Shown: positions 25,978-40,339, numbered from the stretch's first letter. The stretch: DNA of 64,000 nt from Diphasiastrum complanatum (GCA_029204225.1 CM055100.1:61427472-61491471); one strand, 5' to 3'. Notes: generated by a model not told the origin, from the sequence alone. Made by a program: numbers and translations.

Positions 25978-28900
25978 CTATAAGGACGATATAAATTTCT
26001 TCATATGTCGAAGGTACTCAGGAAATAGCTCAAGGTTGCAGTGGCCACCGCCTTCTAACCAAAGGGGTTCAAATTTCTCCTTGCATAAATCCCAGAGGTG
26101 CTTTCCATGAGAATAATGTACCACTTCATCAGATGTTCCCTGGTAGGCAAAATAGGACATCAAAATTAAAAACCATAAAAAAGTAGTTGTGTTCTAATTA
26201 ACAGAAATGTTGCATGCAATTCACACCCGTCAGACCAAAAAAGAAGAGCTGAATGTAAGAAAACTTCTGCTCTGGCCATTTATGTAGAAAGGAATCTAAG
26301 GATTGAATTACGCTACCAGCTCGAATAAGCTCCTGAAGCCCAAAAATGACTTACATGGATGACAAGAACAGGACAAGTCACTTTCTGAATTTTGTCAATA
26401 TTCTGCACATGCAAAAAGAGTAACATGATTTCACTAGCAATACACTTTGCATTTTCATCATAAAAAGCAACTAGTCATATCCAATTGCATCCATACAGTG
26501 AGCAGATGTTCATCCACACAAATGCAAGGAAAAGATCAGCCATCCTAGAAGTAGAATGTGTAAATGCACACAAATGCATCTTGAGCTTAGCACGCAACGG
26601 TAAGCAAAATTTGCAAAGTACAGAGTCAAGGATTACACAACACCATTGATGTTTTCAACATTTATTTTTCATGCATACCTTGTATATATCAAACCAATAT
26701 GTATGTTTTACTGGGTACATCACACGAATTCCAGAAAGAATTGGACTGTGCAACACAACAGCCCGTAGTCTAGGCAATCTTGCAGCCAATTCTATTGTAG
26801 GACCACTTCCCACGGACTGCCCATAGAGGATGATGTCCTCCTGTTGAGCACCATAATCTTTTTCAAGGCATTCATATGCTGCTTCAATATCTGCATAAGT
26901 ATTTATTTCACTTGGCTGTTCGGCAAAGATCATCAAGCATGCTTTGTTGTTAGTTGTCATACATTAATCATAAAGATCAAGTTTTACATAAAGATGTTTG
27001 ACCATTTCAAATAACAAAGAATAGATTGTTCTAGATCACGAGCATTGCAGGTGTCGTCAGACAAATAATCCAGAGAAGATCTTGCTTTTGTGAAGTGCTT
27101 ACAAATTGAGAGAAAAGCAAAGTGGTGTTTTACAAACAAACCTTTCCTGTGGATGCTCCATACCCAGAATAATCATACCTGCAATAACAAACTTGTCCAC
27201 TTCAACACTCCCCACCAATAAAAAATCTCATCGTATGACGTTTCAAAAACATTTGAAATCTTTTTTTCAGCTCTTGTTTTTTTGGAAAACAAAGTCCATC
27301 TACCTCTATTTGTGGCTTACTTGTCACCTATTTGTAATGATATCATATGGCTGTGCATGTTTCTATGCTCCTTAATGTAGTCTTTTATATTATATAACAA
27401 GTATCAAGCAATTTTTCCTACAAAATATTAAAAATTCAATTTGTTGAAAGCCCTAAAATCGAAAAAAGTTTTCAAACATTTAGTTGATTTTTTGAAACGT
27501 TTGAAACACATTTCAAATGTTTCAAGTTTGGATGTTTGAAACGTTTGGTTGCACTACCACGCTCCAAATCAAGACTCAAGATGGAACCTATAAGCTCAAT
27601 CACTGAGTGTGTCGTCAACTATTTATCTAGTTCTAATCCCTAAAATGTGTTAAATTATCTAATGGTGAAAATATTAAAAATGTTGCACCCTTCTAACAGT
27701 GGACGTGCGGGTCATTTCAATGTTCTTAAACCTGTGACTCAACTTGTTGGACCCTGGGGCCCCAGTACCAGATAGAGCCTAATTATAGTGCAATTCCTAA
27801 TTATGCGGCAAGTCCATAAATGTTAGTCCGCAACTTTCCTACCATTTTCATTCCAAAGTAAAAGTCTTGGACCCTTTAACAAGGTTTATTAGCCAACAGA
27901 AGCTAACAAGGGGTTGTACATTCTAATAAGTTTGAGATAAGAAATTTGTAGGGTATCACTTGGGGAGCTTGCAAATGTCTGCATCCTATGTATAACGTTT
28001 GTTGCTATGGTTTTTTGTGGTTTTTTACTTCTCTTGTTCAGGTGGGATATATATTGTAGTGCCTGTCACCAAAATTTGTTCATTGTAGGTCATTTTCAAA
28101 TGCTCAAGTCCCTTCATTTATGCTTCATATTCAATCTCATAAATGACAGTAGTTCGCATCTAAGGTTTGCTATAGCTTGAAAGAGATCTCATTGACTCAT
28201 CACCATGTTGCAAAGCTCCATCTTCATGTATCCTGTAATCATGCACTGAATGCAAACAATAGAGATGCATGTGATAATTCATCAGTGAGGTTCCTTATAG
28301 AGAGCATTTTGTTGGCTGTTGAAGGTGTGATTTAGTCCCAAGAAAATTTATTCAATTATCAAGAAAATGTGGCTTTGGTCATTTTAATTTGTTGCAGTGA
28401 GAGGTCAGTACTATAATTTACCAACATAATATCGTCAAAAGTTGGACTTTGACTTCAATTGAGCATGCAATGGCTATCTCTTCTAGTTGCAATCACTAGA
28501 CGGGGATATGTCTCACATAATAGGCAATCAGTGGTAGGACATGGGGACACATTTCAATGGTGAACTGCAATTAATTGTTTACGCAGGCTACTAGAAAACT
28601 GAATTGACTTAATTCTAGTTTTTTCGTAACTGACTTTGTTGGCCATATACGGAAGAACCAGTTGCTGTATGCTGTTTCCACAATTCGATGTAGAAACTAG
28701 TCTGAGTAACTAACCTAGAGGGAATAACATGTAGTGTGGAAACTATCCTAATCATGATCTTGACAGGCAAAACTACCTTCATATAAATATAATTTTGACT
28801 TGTGCATATACCTCCTTACTAGTTCTTAGTTGATGAATGCAAGAAACAGAATGATATGTGTAGAATTCCACATCCTGAAATCTAGGAAATGGTTAGCCAT

Positions 28901-31900
28901 TCCCTCTATTGATAAGTCAATCATCATTGGTGTTTGGTAGCTATTAGTTCACATTACGAATCTTGTTCCTTCAGATGACAAAACCTCATGCAGCCATAAT
29001 CTTTCAAATCGTGTCTGCACTGAAAACCTCTCAGGGACATGTAGCGGACTGAATTATCTATGGCTGTGTCTTACCTATATGTGATCATGGGTGTTTCTTA
29101 CCTATATGTGATCATGGGTGTTTCTTTCAATTTCATATTGTCATTAGGTTTTCCATTGAGGTTATGGCTCCAAGCCTTCAGAACTGTTTGATCTTTGGGT
29201 AGGTTGCTGTCACTAGTCGCCAGATTGCAATAATAGTCTTAAGCATGGCTGTTGACAAGTTTGAAACGAGTGTGGTTGCTACCATGATTTGGAGAATCTA
29301 CGCTCTTCCTTGCAGGGGACCATCCATTGGTTGTCTTTAATGTCGTTCAATTCTTAGTTGGAGAACCGTTAATTGCTTGTCATCTTGCAGTATTATGTTC
29401 ATATGTGATAATAACTTGTATCATAGCACTTTCCAGGGTAAAAGATGGCTAAATTTTTTTCAGCACCTACAATCTTGGAGGGTGTGGTTCCTAGCATCAC
29501 ACTTCTATAAACGAGGAATTGCTAGCATTCTCTTATTTCAAAGATCCAGCACCTATCTTGGCTTCCCTTGCCTCTTTATGGAAGGCAAATCTATTATTTA
29601 CTAGCTGATTTTTCAGTACATCAAGGCCTCAGAGCTCCTACTTTGGGAAGTTCAGCCCTATCTACTGCAGATTTCAGTGCCCATTTTGCCACAAGTATCA
29701 TCCATTTTGTTACTGATATTTTGTGTACTAGTTTCAGTCCGTATTCCACAGGTTCCAGATGCTGATTTTTTACTCTCTATTTCTTCCTCAAAATTACAAG
29801 CTTTTGAAGTGCCTTGATTCATGGCAAAATTCAGAAAACTACTTGCTGAAATTTCAGTAATATATTGTTCCTCGGATGATCAAAATCAAGTGGCAAAGGA
29901 CTACGCAAATTCTTTGGCAATGCTGGTAAGAGGACTGAATTCTCAAGCTATTGCAGTACTTATTGCTAGAGGACCTAGTAAAATCTCTTTTAGAAAGCAG
30001 GTACTGGGTGCTACGAAGCACAAGGTAACGTCACATTAGCCACCGGCCCACCAGTATGGTCTGAGTGATAATATTTACCAAAAAACCTTTAAAAATCGCA
30101 GAACAAAATCACTTTAATCTTACGTGAGACAAGATAAGATGATCTTGTTCCTAAAAACATAACTCTACCATGTGAGCATAAAAACAACAAATACCACTCA
30201 TATGTCAGCAACAACCAGTACATGCTAACCATACAAGGGCTCCCATATCTATGAGAAAATGCCAAGCATTCAGCCTGACCCATTAGAATCTAACCATGTC
30301 ACATACAACCTGCAATAACAGGTCAATCAACCAGTTCAATGGGTTACCAGAAGGGGAATTATGCAAAGATGCCATGTAGTGGAGCCCCCCTTGTGTGCAA
30401 GTGCACGAGGGCATGGACTGGATGCCCCAGCGTGGATATTGGACCACGGTTCATTGTCATGTCTAACAGAAAGCAGAGCTTTGAATTACCTATGTGGCTT
30501 GGATGGAAACATTCAATATAAATAAAAGTCCAGATCAAGCTTGAGTAGAGAGCTCTAAAGTAGCAGCCCAACAATCTCATCAAACATTCTTGTTCTCAAA
30601 AAAACTGTTGAATGCAGGCATGACATCAATGAAAATGGGCCAGAGAACGTTGGTATGACATCAATGAAATTTGAAAATGTGCAGATCTTGGGCAGATGGC
30701 AGCAAAGCATTGATCTTAATGGATCAGCTTCCCCACGCGTAAACTAGTGGACCTAAAAAGGTCTCTATAAATGTGTGGGGGGCATAATTGCTCTGTACCT
30801 TTTAGTTCTTTCATTTAGCTTAATGAAAGCAATTAGTGCTAACTGCAAGTTGGAAGTAGGCTAATGCTTCCCTAACTAACTTCCTGCTAACTGCAAGTGG
30901 GGCCCCTCCCTAAGCCCCATAAGCATCTTAATTGCCACATGCACTGGCAACCAAGTTCAAGAAAAAAATTGGAACCATTGCAGCCTGTCATGTGCTAAAG
31001 TTCCCATTTAATCCCATAAGCAAAATCTACTTCTCGAAACAACTTCACATGTGTGTGAAAATTCCAGTAGCTCTTATTTGTATGCCAGAAGTCAGCCGCC
31101 TGTGTCCCTTGTTCACCTGTGGAATCACAAGGAGATACAACTATCCCACGATCATGCAGCCAAGAGTACAGAGCATACAGAGGCCATAAGTTTGAAGGTA
31201 CTCAAGTGCAAACATACCCAACAAACCTGGTTCCTCAGGTGGATGAGCCTGACCATTAATTTAACACATGTAGAACAACGACTCTTTAAGTGCCGATGGC
31301 ATATGGAAAAGGATATACACCAGATTCAAGGGTGTAAGCGAATGGATATGATTTGGATTTAATGAATATGAATTGGATTCAATGTACAGAATGAATGGCG
31401 CCGATGGTGTAAGCAAGGGTGTAAGCAAATGGATATGAATCAGATTCAATGGACAGAATGAATGGTGGCCAGTCAATTACACCTGCAAAAGATTCCAAGC
31501 TGTAATTTATGGCTCGTAAAAAACTGACCCATATAAACAGGCCAATTGTCGAATTATCACTTCCATCTTTTTTCGTAGGGTTATTAATGGCTAAAAATCT
31601 AGTTACAAATTTCAAATTTTAAGGTTTTATTCTAGCCTCTTATCTACATCATAGAAATCAAGTAGGTTTTTTATAAGGTTGGTTTGAAACTTTTTTACAA
31701 AAACTGGTCTAAGCAAAAGAATATGAATCAGATTCAAGGGTGTAGACATATTTAATTTGTAAGCTGTACTCTGAACACTGATTAGGCCGGGTGGAACCGG
31801 ATCACAAGCAGCAGCCCGCAATACTTAGGTAGGGACCTTGTAACTTTTTTTAGCAGATACCTCACATCCATAGCAAAATGCAAAGAACTTTTTACATCAA

Positions 31901-32444
31901 CAAACACAATTTAATAAAGACTCCATGCATGTGATACCATTAGACCAGTAGACAGCAAATGCTTTTTTTTATCGTGATAGAAAAAGCGACTATTGATATT
32001 CGATTGAACTCGAAAACATAAGCGCAGATACGTTTCTCTAAATAACAAAAGCTTTGTAAATGATTGAGACTTCTCTCTTTCGAGGCAAATCATCAAAAAG
32101 ATTAAAAGGCATTGAAATCTCGCAAAAGATGAAATGAAGTACCCTAGTAAATTGATTCGGAGGTGCATACTAAGCTCCAAAAAAAGCTCATACATCTGGC
32201 CCAAATCTGCAGCATTGCCATGAGAGTACAGCACGGTGAATTTCGCTGCTGGATTATGGATGTAAACAGCAGCAATATCCTGGCCTCTTTTGGTGTGTAG
32301 GAACTTGACGTCTACATTATCATAAACTACCAAATCTGACAGTCTCCACCTTCCGGTTGCGTCATCCTTTACCAATTTGTAAGAAGGCGGGGTAGGAGGA
32401 AAGAATGCAAACTTTGCTGCAACTGTTGACGCCACGACTCCCAT
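25978..32444 (-). CDS. Alpha/beta hydrolase, ABHD17/Bem46-like
   Basis: This five-exon gene on the minus strand encodes 261 aa. Exons: 32143-32444, 27142-27178, 26679-26915, 26355-26402 and 25978-26139; every junction is GT-AG and keeps frame. The start MGVVAST, then AAKFAFFPP, is typical of the plant family, and Gly2 with Ser6 fits an N-myristoylation site. The oxyanion-hole motif is [12 protein letters not shown] (about residues 73-84). The nucleophile elbow is GQSVGS (Ser147), followed by Asp212 in HGTSDEVV and His241 in GGGHCNLE, giving a plausible triad. Family members are serine hydrolases; animal ABHD17 proteins remove palmitate from membrane proteins, but the substrate here is unknown. 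The protein ends at FISSL without the C-terminal extension of some plant paralogues. Intron 1 is nearly 5 kb. Exact function remains inferred. Confidence 0.92.
26140..26678 (-). other. Introns 3 and 4 of the hydrolase gene, with exon 4
   Basis: Intron 3 (26403-26678) and intron 4 (26140-26354) flank the 48-nt exon 4 (26355-26402), whose residues [16 protein letters not shown] form the beta strand leading to the catalytic Asp. No other feature was seen. Confidence 0.85.
29070..29123. repeat. 27-bp perfect direct repeat, two copies
   Basis: A unit beginning CTTACCTATATGTGATCATG is repeated twice in tandem inside intron 1 of the hydrolase gene. Confidence 0.9.
31325..31750. repeat. Short dispersed repeat cluster in intron 1
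   Basis: Several copies of a phrase like GGATATGAATCAGATTCAA and GGGTGTAAGC occur at about 31325-31470 and again near 31720-31745. They are irregularly spaced and do not form a clean array. Confidence 0.6.
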
Positions 32445-33360
32445 TTCATTGGATAATCAACACCCGAGCTTAGCTTAAATTTGCATAATTCCGATGAAAA
32501 GCCTGCGAATAGGAATCGTTGTCTCCTGCCGCACTACGAGATACGAAGCGTCCCGAACTTTCATTTTTCTAACTCTTACCTCCTTGTTACATCATCAGTC
32601 AATATATTACGCTCTATACTGCGACTTCTTCAACCGTTACTGCCAAGTTTTAAGGTACTTTTTTCAGTATTGTTAACCAGAAACTTCAGAGAAAAAACAT
32701 CAGGTTGAACGAAAAATAATCAATTCAGTAGTTCCTACCATATCATCGCTTCTTACAGCATATTAGAGCAGATAAAACGGACGATGCTTAAAATTATCCA
32801 GTCGACGAACGTAGAACAGCGATGAACATTCACATGAAACAAAAAAGCAAATGATCACACGTCAATCCGGTAGATGCTGCCATATTATTGCTTCTTACGG
32901 CATAATAGACCAGAACAAACGGACGATGCTTACTGTAGGCCAGACGAAAACCATAACAAATTACATCAAACTGAAGCTTACAGCACAGCGATAAACATTC
33001 AAAAGCATCTGCGAAACCTTCCAGAGACGAGTGACACCAAATTTAACATCGGAAGACGATCAAATCTGCTCAAACTCGCCATAGCCGAGGCCGTTCTCCG
33101 ATCGAAGCCCCTCTTTTTCTTTGTCTTCCATAATTCCATCGCATCAGGCACGCACGCACGATAGAAAAGCAGGCCACCTGCTACACCCGGTAGCCGCCGT
33201 TGTTAGCGAGAATATCTACCGGTGAGCGACATATATTAGAACAAAGCTCACCGGAAAACCTGGGTGGCCGGTTTCCAGACAGGAATGCCTTCAATTCCTT
33301 TAAATGCACTGGCTATGGCCAGTTTCGTACGGTGTGACCGATCCTGCAGGTTCCACCATA
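32445..33360 (-). promoter_or_regulatory. Upstream region of the hydrolase gene with a tandem duplication
   Basis: This 0.9-kb interval lies immediately 5' of the hydrolase ATG and is the likely location of promoter and 5' UTR. It contains two diverged copies of a block starting CCATAT..TTGCTTCTTAC (32738 and 32880) and sharing ACGGACGATGCTTA and CAGCGAT.AACATTCA, with a 28-bp length difference. A sharp rise in CpG and GC content occurs near 33050-33330. The transcription start cannot be fixed. Confidence 0.4.
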
Positions 33361-36300
33361 GAATATTACTCAATAGAAGCAAAATCTACTTTATCTTTTT
33401 TTAACAAAAATCTTGGCCTTTTTTTTTTACTCATACACATGTATCATGAATAAAGAATAAACCACTCGTATTTGCGGGTTCATAACTATTTTTTTAAGAA
33501 ACGCTCACGAGTGTGCTGTGTTGGCTCTCGTTCTTGGATAGGCAAGTGAAAGTACAAGTGTAGATGTTATACATAACAATGCTAGTGCAATCAAATGACT
33601 ACATCCTCTTAAATTGTCCCCCACCAACATTAAGGTTAGATTCCTTGTCTATGTGTGTAAGACGGCACTCCTTATACACAAGAAATAATATCTATTAGAT
33701 CTTTATTGACTTTGGCAAATCTATAGCTTAGTGCTTGTAAATATAGGTTACGATACTTGTAAATGTTGCGGATATGTCTAGTCATTAGCCCTGACCTCCT
33801 TGATACCTTCATGGTGTGACATATGAGACAAAAAAAAATGTCTCGTAAAAACATAAAGCAGATACCGAAGTCATGACATCAAGAGCGAATTTGATGTTAT
33901 TTGATGCTCATTTTTTTGCATATAGAATCAATTGATTGACTATGAGTAAGAACTAATCACATTGCAGCAATAAACTAGATACAAACCTAGACACAATGCT
34001 TTGCATGATGGTATCGATTGTTGTGGTCCATAGGCGAACTAAAAGCACCGCTCAACAAACAAATTTGTTTGATGGGAGTTGGCAATTAGTCATTGTCCAT
34101 TGATGAGTAGTCATTGTCCATTGATGAGTCACCACCATAACGTGGCAGTTACCATTAGCCTCTTGTTGAATTTTGGCCTTCTTAGGTTGGATGATTATAT
34201 TCGTAGTCGGTCAATCATAAGTTTATATAGGGTGAATGCCTTTTACCTTTTGATTGCCAACTATAATAGAGCTATCCAAAAGGCATTAATCTTTGCAACA
34301 AGTAGTGAACATTTGACATTAAAATTTGTCAATATGGAGATATCTCTTGCAAAACGATGTCAACCATTCATCAAAAAAAAAATCATTGATATTAATAAAA
34401 ACATACATTGGTTAATTGTCCTATGAGTTCTACAATTTTGATGTAAAAATTTGTATTATTTCATCTAATGCAAGAGCATGGACAATTCATATTCTAACCT
34501 AGGCCTCTATATTCATAGAACTAGCAATGCAAAATGCTCAAAACATCTAAAATGTCAAGGGGGTTGAACAAGTGGGGATTGTCATTGTTTGGAGGCATAA
34601 TAAAACCCAAAAACCATTGTATTCTAGTCTTAGACTTCTAATAAGATGTTTTTATATGCATGGACACTGAAAATTGTGAATGTTTTTACTCAATCTAAGT
34701 ATAAAATATCATCCACACTTTTATTATCGTTGATATAAGGCATATCAATTTCAGTTATTTATTTGTTTATCCAATTGAATTAATTTCAATTCTAGTTGAG
34801 GAGATGGATAGAATTGCTATGATAACATCTAAAATACTCAAAATAAAACATGACACAACAGTGCTCCATGTCTAGTTTTATTCTAATACCAAGACACATG
34901 TCTAGTCTTATGATAGTAGTATATGCGCTAATAGAAGTTGCTAATATGATTGCCATATTGAAATTTCACCTAATCATCTTAAAAGCCTTGTTGTTGTCCA
35001 TATTTTATATTGCACAATGGAACTTTGAAAGTGTCTATGCTCAAAAAGAAACCCAAAAACATTGAGACCTTGAGAGCATACCTTATGCTTACACCATTTC
35101 CTAGCACATTTATTATAATTTGTGTATCATAACAACTTGCTTCTATGATATTTTAGTTTTGAATAATGGCATGTACCTACGTTTCACATTGAGAAGCATA
35201 TAGTACTTATGGTGTTGCTTTTTATTTACTTAGCTTTTGAGTATGCAATTCCTTGAGCATGTGATTCAGCATCATGCAAAAGATATGTCATTGAGAGCAA
35301 AATCCGATATCTCAAACAGGTCCACGTTATTTTTTATTTTAGATATTCATTTATGTGTTCTTAATATGTGAGGACTTGCACCTTTTATCTCACTGATCTA
35401 GCAAAATAAAGGTTTACTCTTAAGACATGTCATGATTTAATGAACTTCCAAAATTCTCACATGTTTTGTAGTTAAAATATATATATTTGTCTAGCATATA
35501 GAGAAATGCTTGATCACACACACATAGTTGAGGGTATGTGTTGAAAAATGTGATATGGCAATGCTTCAGATCTAGTTTCATTTTGGTATTATATGCACTC
35601 ATTATAAGTCGCTAGTTTTTTTTTTCGCTAGATTGCAATTCGATGTAATGATTTCGTAGGACTTGCTACCATCCATTTTTTTCTTTTGCATAGTAGAACT
35701 TTGAAAGTGTCTATGCAAGAGAAAAAAAAAAAAAACATGAACATAGAGACATAAAGAGTACACAGTATGCGTACACCATTGGCACATTTATCATTATCTC
35801 TATATCATAATCAATTTCTCCCTTGAAGTTTTAGCTCTAAATGATTGCATGCACTTCTACATCACATTGAGAAGTATATAGTACTTATGGTCCACTTTCC
35901 AAAATATTCATCTTTTGACAATGCAACTCCTTGAGCATATAATTCAAGATACTCTGAAAGATGTTGTTGAGAGCACAGTCTATTATCTTGAAATGGTCTG
36001 AGCAAAATCTATTATCTTGAAATGGTCTACATTATTTATTATAATGGAAAACTTACCTTTGCAATAGTTATAACTGAGGACTTGGACTCTTTGTCTCATA
36101 GATCTCATAGAGATAATAAAATGCCTATAACATTAAAATCACATGCTTGGATGAATTTCCAATGCCCTTGATGACTTTGATACTTTAAGTTTTTATGTGC
36201 TGGGTATAAACACAAGCTCTATTTGCTCTCCCATTAGATGACTACCTGTAATCATTCATTATTAGGCTTCATATAATGTATACTTGTACTATTAGCTAAT

Positions 36301-37129
36301 TCTGCAAACAAAATACTCGTTGATTCATTTGTACATGTTTTATTTTACCTAGTAATCATACTAAGAATAAAAACTAGTAAGTTTCCAATTTTTCAAATCA
36401 CTCAACTTCTTTTTAAATAACCAACTTTAAAAAAACTTTACTAGTGTCAACCAACACTTATGACTATTTTAACAGCTAAAAGCCATACTTCTCAATCAAA
36501 AAGTATCTTGAGGATGCAAGAACTCTATGAAAATAAATTAATGTCCTTTGAATTATATAAAGTCTTTATACAAGAATTAACTAGCATCCTCCATGCATCT
36601 TTCACTTCATATGACACCACTACCTTTGTCCAAGTTGTTGTATGTTGATTAACTTTATATACAAGAATCGAATCGAACTATCGAATTAAGACAATGACTT
36701 GGATCATTCAACTGACTGATAGTATATCTGGGTAGGTGTCTTAGAAAACCATGAAGAGAGAAAAAAATTTAGGCATATATGATAGTCGTGCAATCTTCGA
36801 ATCAGATATTCTATGTCAAACAATAGAGCGAGTATCAAAAACAGAAAGAGTGAAAAGAATTAAGAGTGCATTTGACAAAGCTAAAGCATGTATAGAAAAC
36901 AAAGAATTTGTATATTAAGCTATTGCGGTAACAACGATCAGATCACGAAAAGGAAAATCATGTGACGGATAATGGTTCACAGTAGTCGTGCGCAGCATTG
37001 TGATCCTACTATGCTTGTTACAGATGAAACAATATCTCTATCTTCTTGAATTACGCTCACTCTCTCATGAAATCTCTGATTCTGAAAAATCAAATAATCT
37101 GACACAATTTAGTTCTCATTTGAACTCTA
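33361..37129. other. Non-coding interval with an old 678-bp tandem duplication
   Basis: No gene or transposon protein was recognised. Two diverged copies of a block (about 34850-35300 and 35560-35985) share, in order, a TCTAGTTTTATTCTAATACC-like start, a GGAACTTTGAAAGTGTCTATGC-like middle (written here as its variants GAACTTTGAAAGTGTCTATG) and GAAG.ATATAGTACTTATGG, spaced 678 bp apart. A shorter perfect repeat, TCTATTATCTTGAAATGGTC, occurs at 35979 and 36008. Confidence 0.6.
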
Positions 37130-39110
37130 ATTCACGCATCCTTGCTTATTCGTTCTGTGAACTTGTCGAGTGCTTCCGATTTGTTGTATGAAGTAGACTC
37201 TAGCGAACTTGTTGTAGTCATCAATGAAGGTGATGTAGTATTTTGAGCCATCTATTGAGATCACGTCGAAAGCTCCACAGATGTCCGAATGTACCAGCTC
37301 CAAAATCTTTGTCATTCTGAAGGAGTCCCTGGTGAAGAGAGTTCGGGACATCTTCCCTTTCATGCACGCATCACAAGCTATCAAGTTCGCTGCATTCGTA
37401 ATGCTTACTCCTGTGATAGCTACATGCTGGCTTGCTTGATACAATGCCATTGGGTTCACGTGGCATAGTCTTATGTGCCATAGAACATCTGTAGATTCGT
37501 GAGCTTGATGCGCTTGATCTGCTGGTAGGCGCACCTTCAAATGATACAAGTTCCCTTTTCGTCTACTTTGTGTAGCAAGTGTGTTGGTGCTAGCGTCAAC
37601 GACATTGCATGTTTCGTTTGAAAACATCATGCGCATCCCGATGTCTGCTATTCTTGCAACTGAGAGCAAGTCTTGCTACAGTGTGGGCATGAATAGAACA
37701 TCGTCGAATCATCGGTCTTTGTTGTTTGTGTTCAGCCATAGCGAACCAAAGCCATTCACTTGATGTCTCCAAGAACTATGTATCTGGATGCATATGGATC
37801 TGTACTTCAAAAGTCCAGACGGAAGTGAGAGGTTGCCCCTGAATCGATGATGACCTCTTGGAGGTTGCACACATATCAGTGCATAAATAGGCTGTCAAAT
37901 TACCATTGTTCCTTTTTTCGCCCATCTTCGAGCTTTCGGGCTCTTCGACGTAGGATGAGCTGTTGTGGTTCTCCCATTTGCCTTGAGGTTGCTTGTTCCT
38001 TGGATTCTGTAGCAATTCACAACTGCATGACCTTTCTTGTGGCAATGGATACATTCGACCTTCAGGTTCAGCCAACACAAATCGACTATGTGTCCTTCGC
38101 GTTTGCATCTCACGCACGTCTTCTTTTCGTTGTTTTGCTATCTTGGCTTGCCTTTGGTGACTCCTTCTATCTGCTGGTCTCGATCCTGCTTTCAATTTGA
38201 CTCTCTCTTAGGCTTGAATAGCTTCTTCGGCTTCTCTTTGTTGTTGTAGAGAGCTTGACCAGAGTTGTCCTTGTGATCAAGGTGCTCACGGGCTTTGACT
38301 TATTCTCGAATCTCCGTCACAGCTTTTTTGAGAGTCATTTCTGAATCTTGTGTTAGCAATATTCAAGTGGTCTGAAAGGATCTTGGTAAAGCTCGCAACA
38401 AGTAGGTGAGTTGTTTCTCTACTGATAGGGCATTGTCTATTCCAGCATTGTGTAACGAAAGGAACAGATCCTTCATCTTTCTGATAAAGGATGTGAGGTC
38501 TTTTTCATCTTATTGTAGGTTTGTCAACTGATCTTTGAGAAGCATTATTTGACTGTGTGATTTCGTCTAGAACCTGGTAAGTAATGCATTCCACATCTCT
38601 TTTGCATTAGAGAGTGTGAGGTCAACGTTAGGCTCTATCTTCAATGGATTTCAAATCTAGAAAAAATACGATTCAAGATACACCGCAAACAGTTTCCATA
38701 GGGTTTCCATTATAGTCAGAACTTACTCTCTCTACTTCTTCTTTGTTTGATCGTCTACCCCCATGACTTTACCTTGAACACCAAAACCTCTCAGAACGAA
38801 AGCAAACCTGGCTTTTGCCTTTGAAGCATCAAATTCTACGTATTCTGATACAACAGCATCAAACCTACAAAAATAGTAACATATAACAAGACAACACGAC
38901 TACTGCCTTGTTGTTCTTTTCTCTCCATTCTCGTAGCTCCTTGCCTGTAGTTGTAGGCATCTCTTCAGTGCCATCTGCCCAGGGCCATAGCCCTTCTCCC
39001 TTTAATATGAGAGAGGTCTTCACCTTCCATGCTAGGAAGTTAGACTGCGAGTAAATATGCAGAGTCGCATTTTTTGCTTTTTCAAAGTGCCTCAAACGTT
39101 AAGGAAATCA
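37130..39110 (-). pseudogene. Copia gag-protease-integrase fragment
   Basis: The minus strand carries, in order: gag start (about 39095-38200; SNFLAWKVKTSLILKGEGLW, later LTYLLRALP-type motifs, with internal stops); two zinc knuckles, the second CIHCHKKGHAVVNC (near 38050); protease IIDSGATSHF (near 37840); pre-integrase LWHIRLCHVN and CDACMKGKMSR; and the integrase start HSDICGAFDV and FIDDYNKFARVYF. A frame change near 37180 separates a continuing SEALDKFTERISK segment, after which homology ends. No RT, RNase H or own LTRs are seen. On its right it meets the LTR of an oppositely oriented copia at 39155. Confidence 0.85.
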
Positions 39111-39154
39111 TTCTGGCAAAGTGTGGGGCTACCCTAAATCAGATTTAAGGACAC

Positions 39155-40048
39155 TGTCAGGTTTTTCGCAAAATACCGACATTGTCGCCTTTTTGCGACA
39201 CCTTCGCCTGTGGCAATTTTAGTTCTTTTGCAGAGTGACAATTTCGGTTCATTTATGCAGACAGACTGTTTACGGCCAATTTTCACCGCTTATCAGCAAT
39301 GAATTTCTGAGAAGGAACTGGATGGATGCCAGCGGACACCAGCCAACTGGCAATCGCATTTGATGACCTAATTGCTTAGTATATATAGTTGTTCATATTC
39401 ATACAGTTTCATCAATCAATGAATGAAGCATTTGAATACTTAGCTCTCTCTCTCTCTCTCTCAAGCCTGCGAGCTTGAACAATCCTGAGCATTCTAGCTC
39501 ACTTCTTAGAGTTGTTTTAGAGATTGCTATTGCACTTACTTCTTATTAGCATTACGCTTAATTCATACTTTCATTTTAGCCGTTCAGAGATAACATAGAG
39601 TATGCGGGATCTGCAACTTATTGCACTCATTTACTTCTGTTTCATTTTCATATTGAATCAATACTATCTTTTATTGCGTTCAGCTTCGTCTCAGAATGTA
39701 TGCGTTTCTTTAGTTCTTTGCGACTAATTATTTGTCTTGTGATTCGCAACTAATTATTTGTCTAGTGATTTGCGACAAATTATTTGTCTAATAACTCAAT
39801 ACATTATTGTTTGGCTACGTAATAATTGTTGTACTGATGATTCCAAAGTTAGTTCCTATAAGATCAAACATGATTTCTATCACTATTATTTTGTTTAAAA
39901 TTGATAGGCGTAGTCATGTATAGAGAAAGAGGAAGATAGTTTATTCCGCTGCGCACGATAAGTTTTCTTTCTTGTCGTTTGAATATTTTTCATTCGAGTT
40001 CGTTTCTTTTCGAGTTTCGACCTATCTTTCACATACCTCTTTCTGACA
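39155..40048 (+). repeat. Copia LTR (plus strand)
   Basis: An 894-bp segment starts TGTCAG and ends CTGACA, a perfect 6-bp terminal inverted repeat, and is followed at once by TGGTATCAGAAC. This matches the form of a 5' LTR. No second copy was found downstream, which agrees with the element being truncated at 42015. It contains a short CT run near 39446-39463. Confidence 0.78.
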
Positions 40049-40060
40049 TGGTATCAGAAC
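40049..40060 (+). other. Primer-binding site of copia element
   Basis: TGGTATCAGAAC directly abuts the LTR CA end and differs by one base from the usual initiator-tRNA complement. Confidence 0.8.
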
Positions 40061-40339
40061 ATTCCATTCTCATATCAGAGCTTCTATCATAGTATCAGTG
40101 CTAGATCACTATTTCCTTTATCTGAACTGTCACGGTATCAGATCTTGTGATCTCTATCAGGGCCTAATACTATTTCGATATCAGAGCGAAAGCTCTAATA
40201 CTTGATATCTTTCGCGATATCAAATTGATATCATATTCTTCAGTTCCTTTCAATCTTTTCTGTATCAGAGAATGGATTTCCTGTTGTTGGCATTACTACA
40301 TCTTAGCATCATCGATACAATCGACAGACTAAGTTCCAT

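Larger units (their letters stand above)
27179..32142 (-). other. Intron 1 of the hydrolase gene (4964 bp)
   Basis: The donor is CTAGG|GTAC at 32143 and the acceptor TTGCAG|GTATG at 27178, with phase 2 restored across the junction. The intron holds short repeats: a region rich in GAAACGTTTGAAA-type palindromes near 27480-27545, two copies of a 27-bp unit at 29070-29123, and several copies of a GTAAGCAAATGGATATGAAT-like phrase between 31325 and 31750. An ATG frame at 29821-30039 (plus) is unrecognised. Confidence 0.85.
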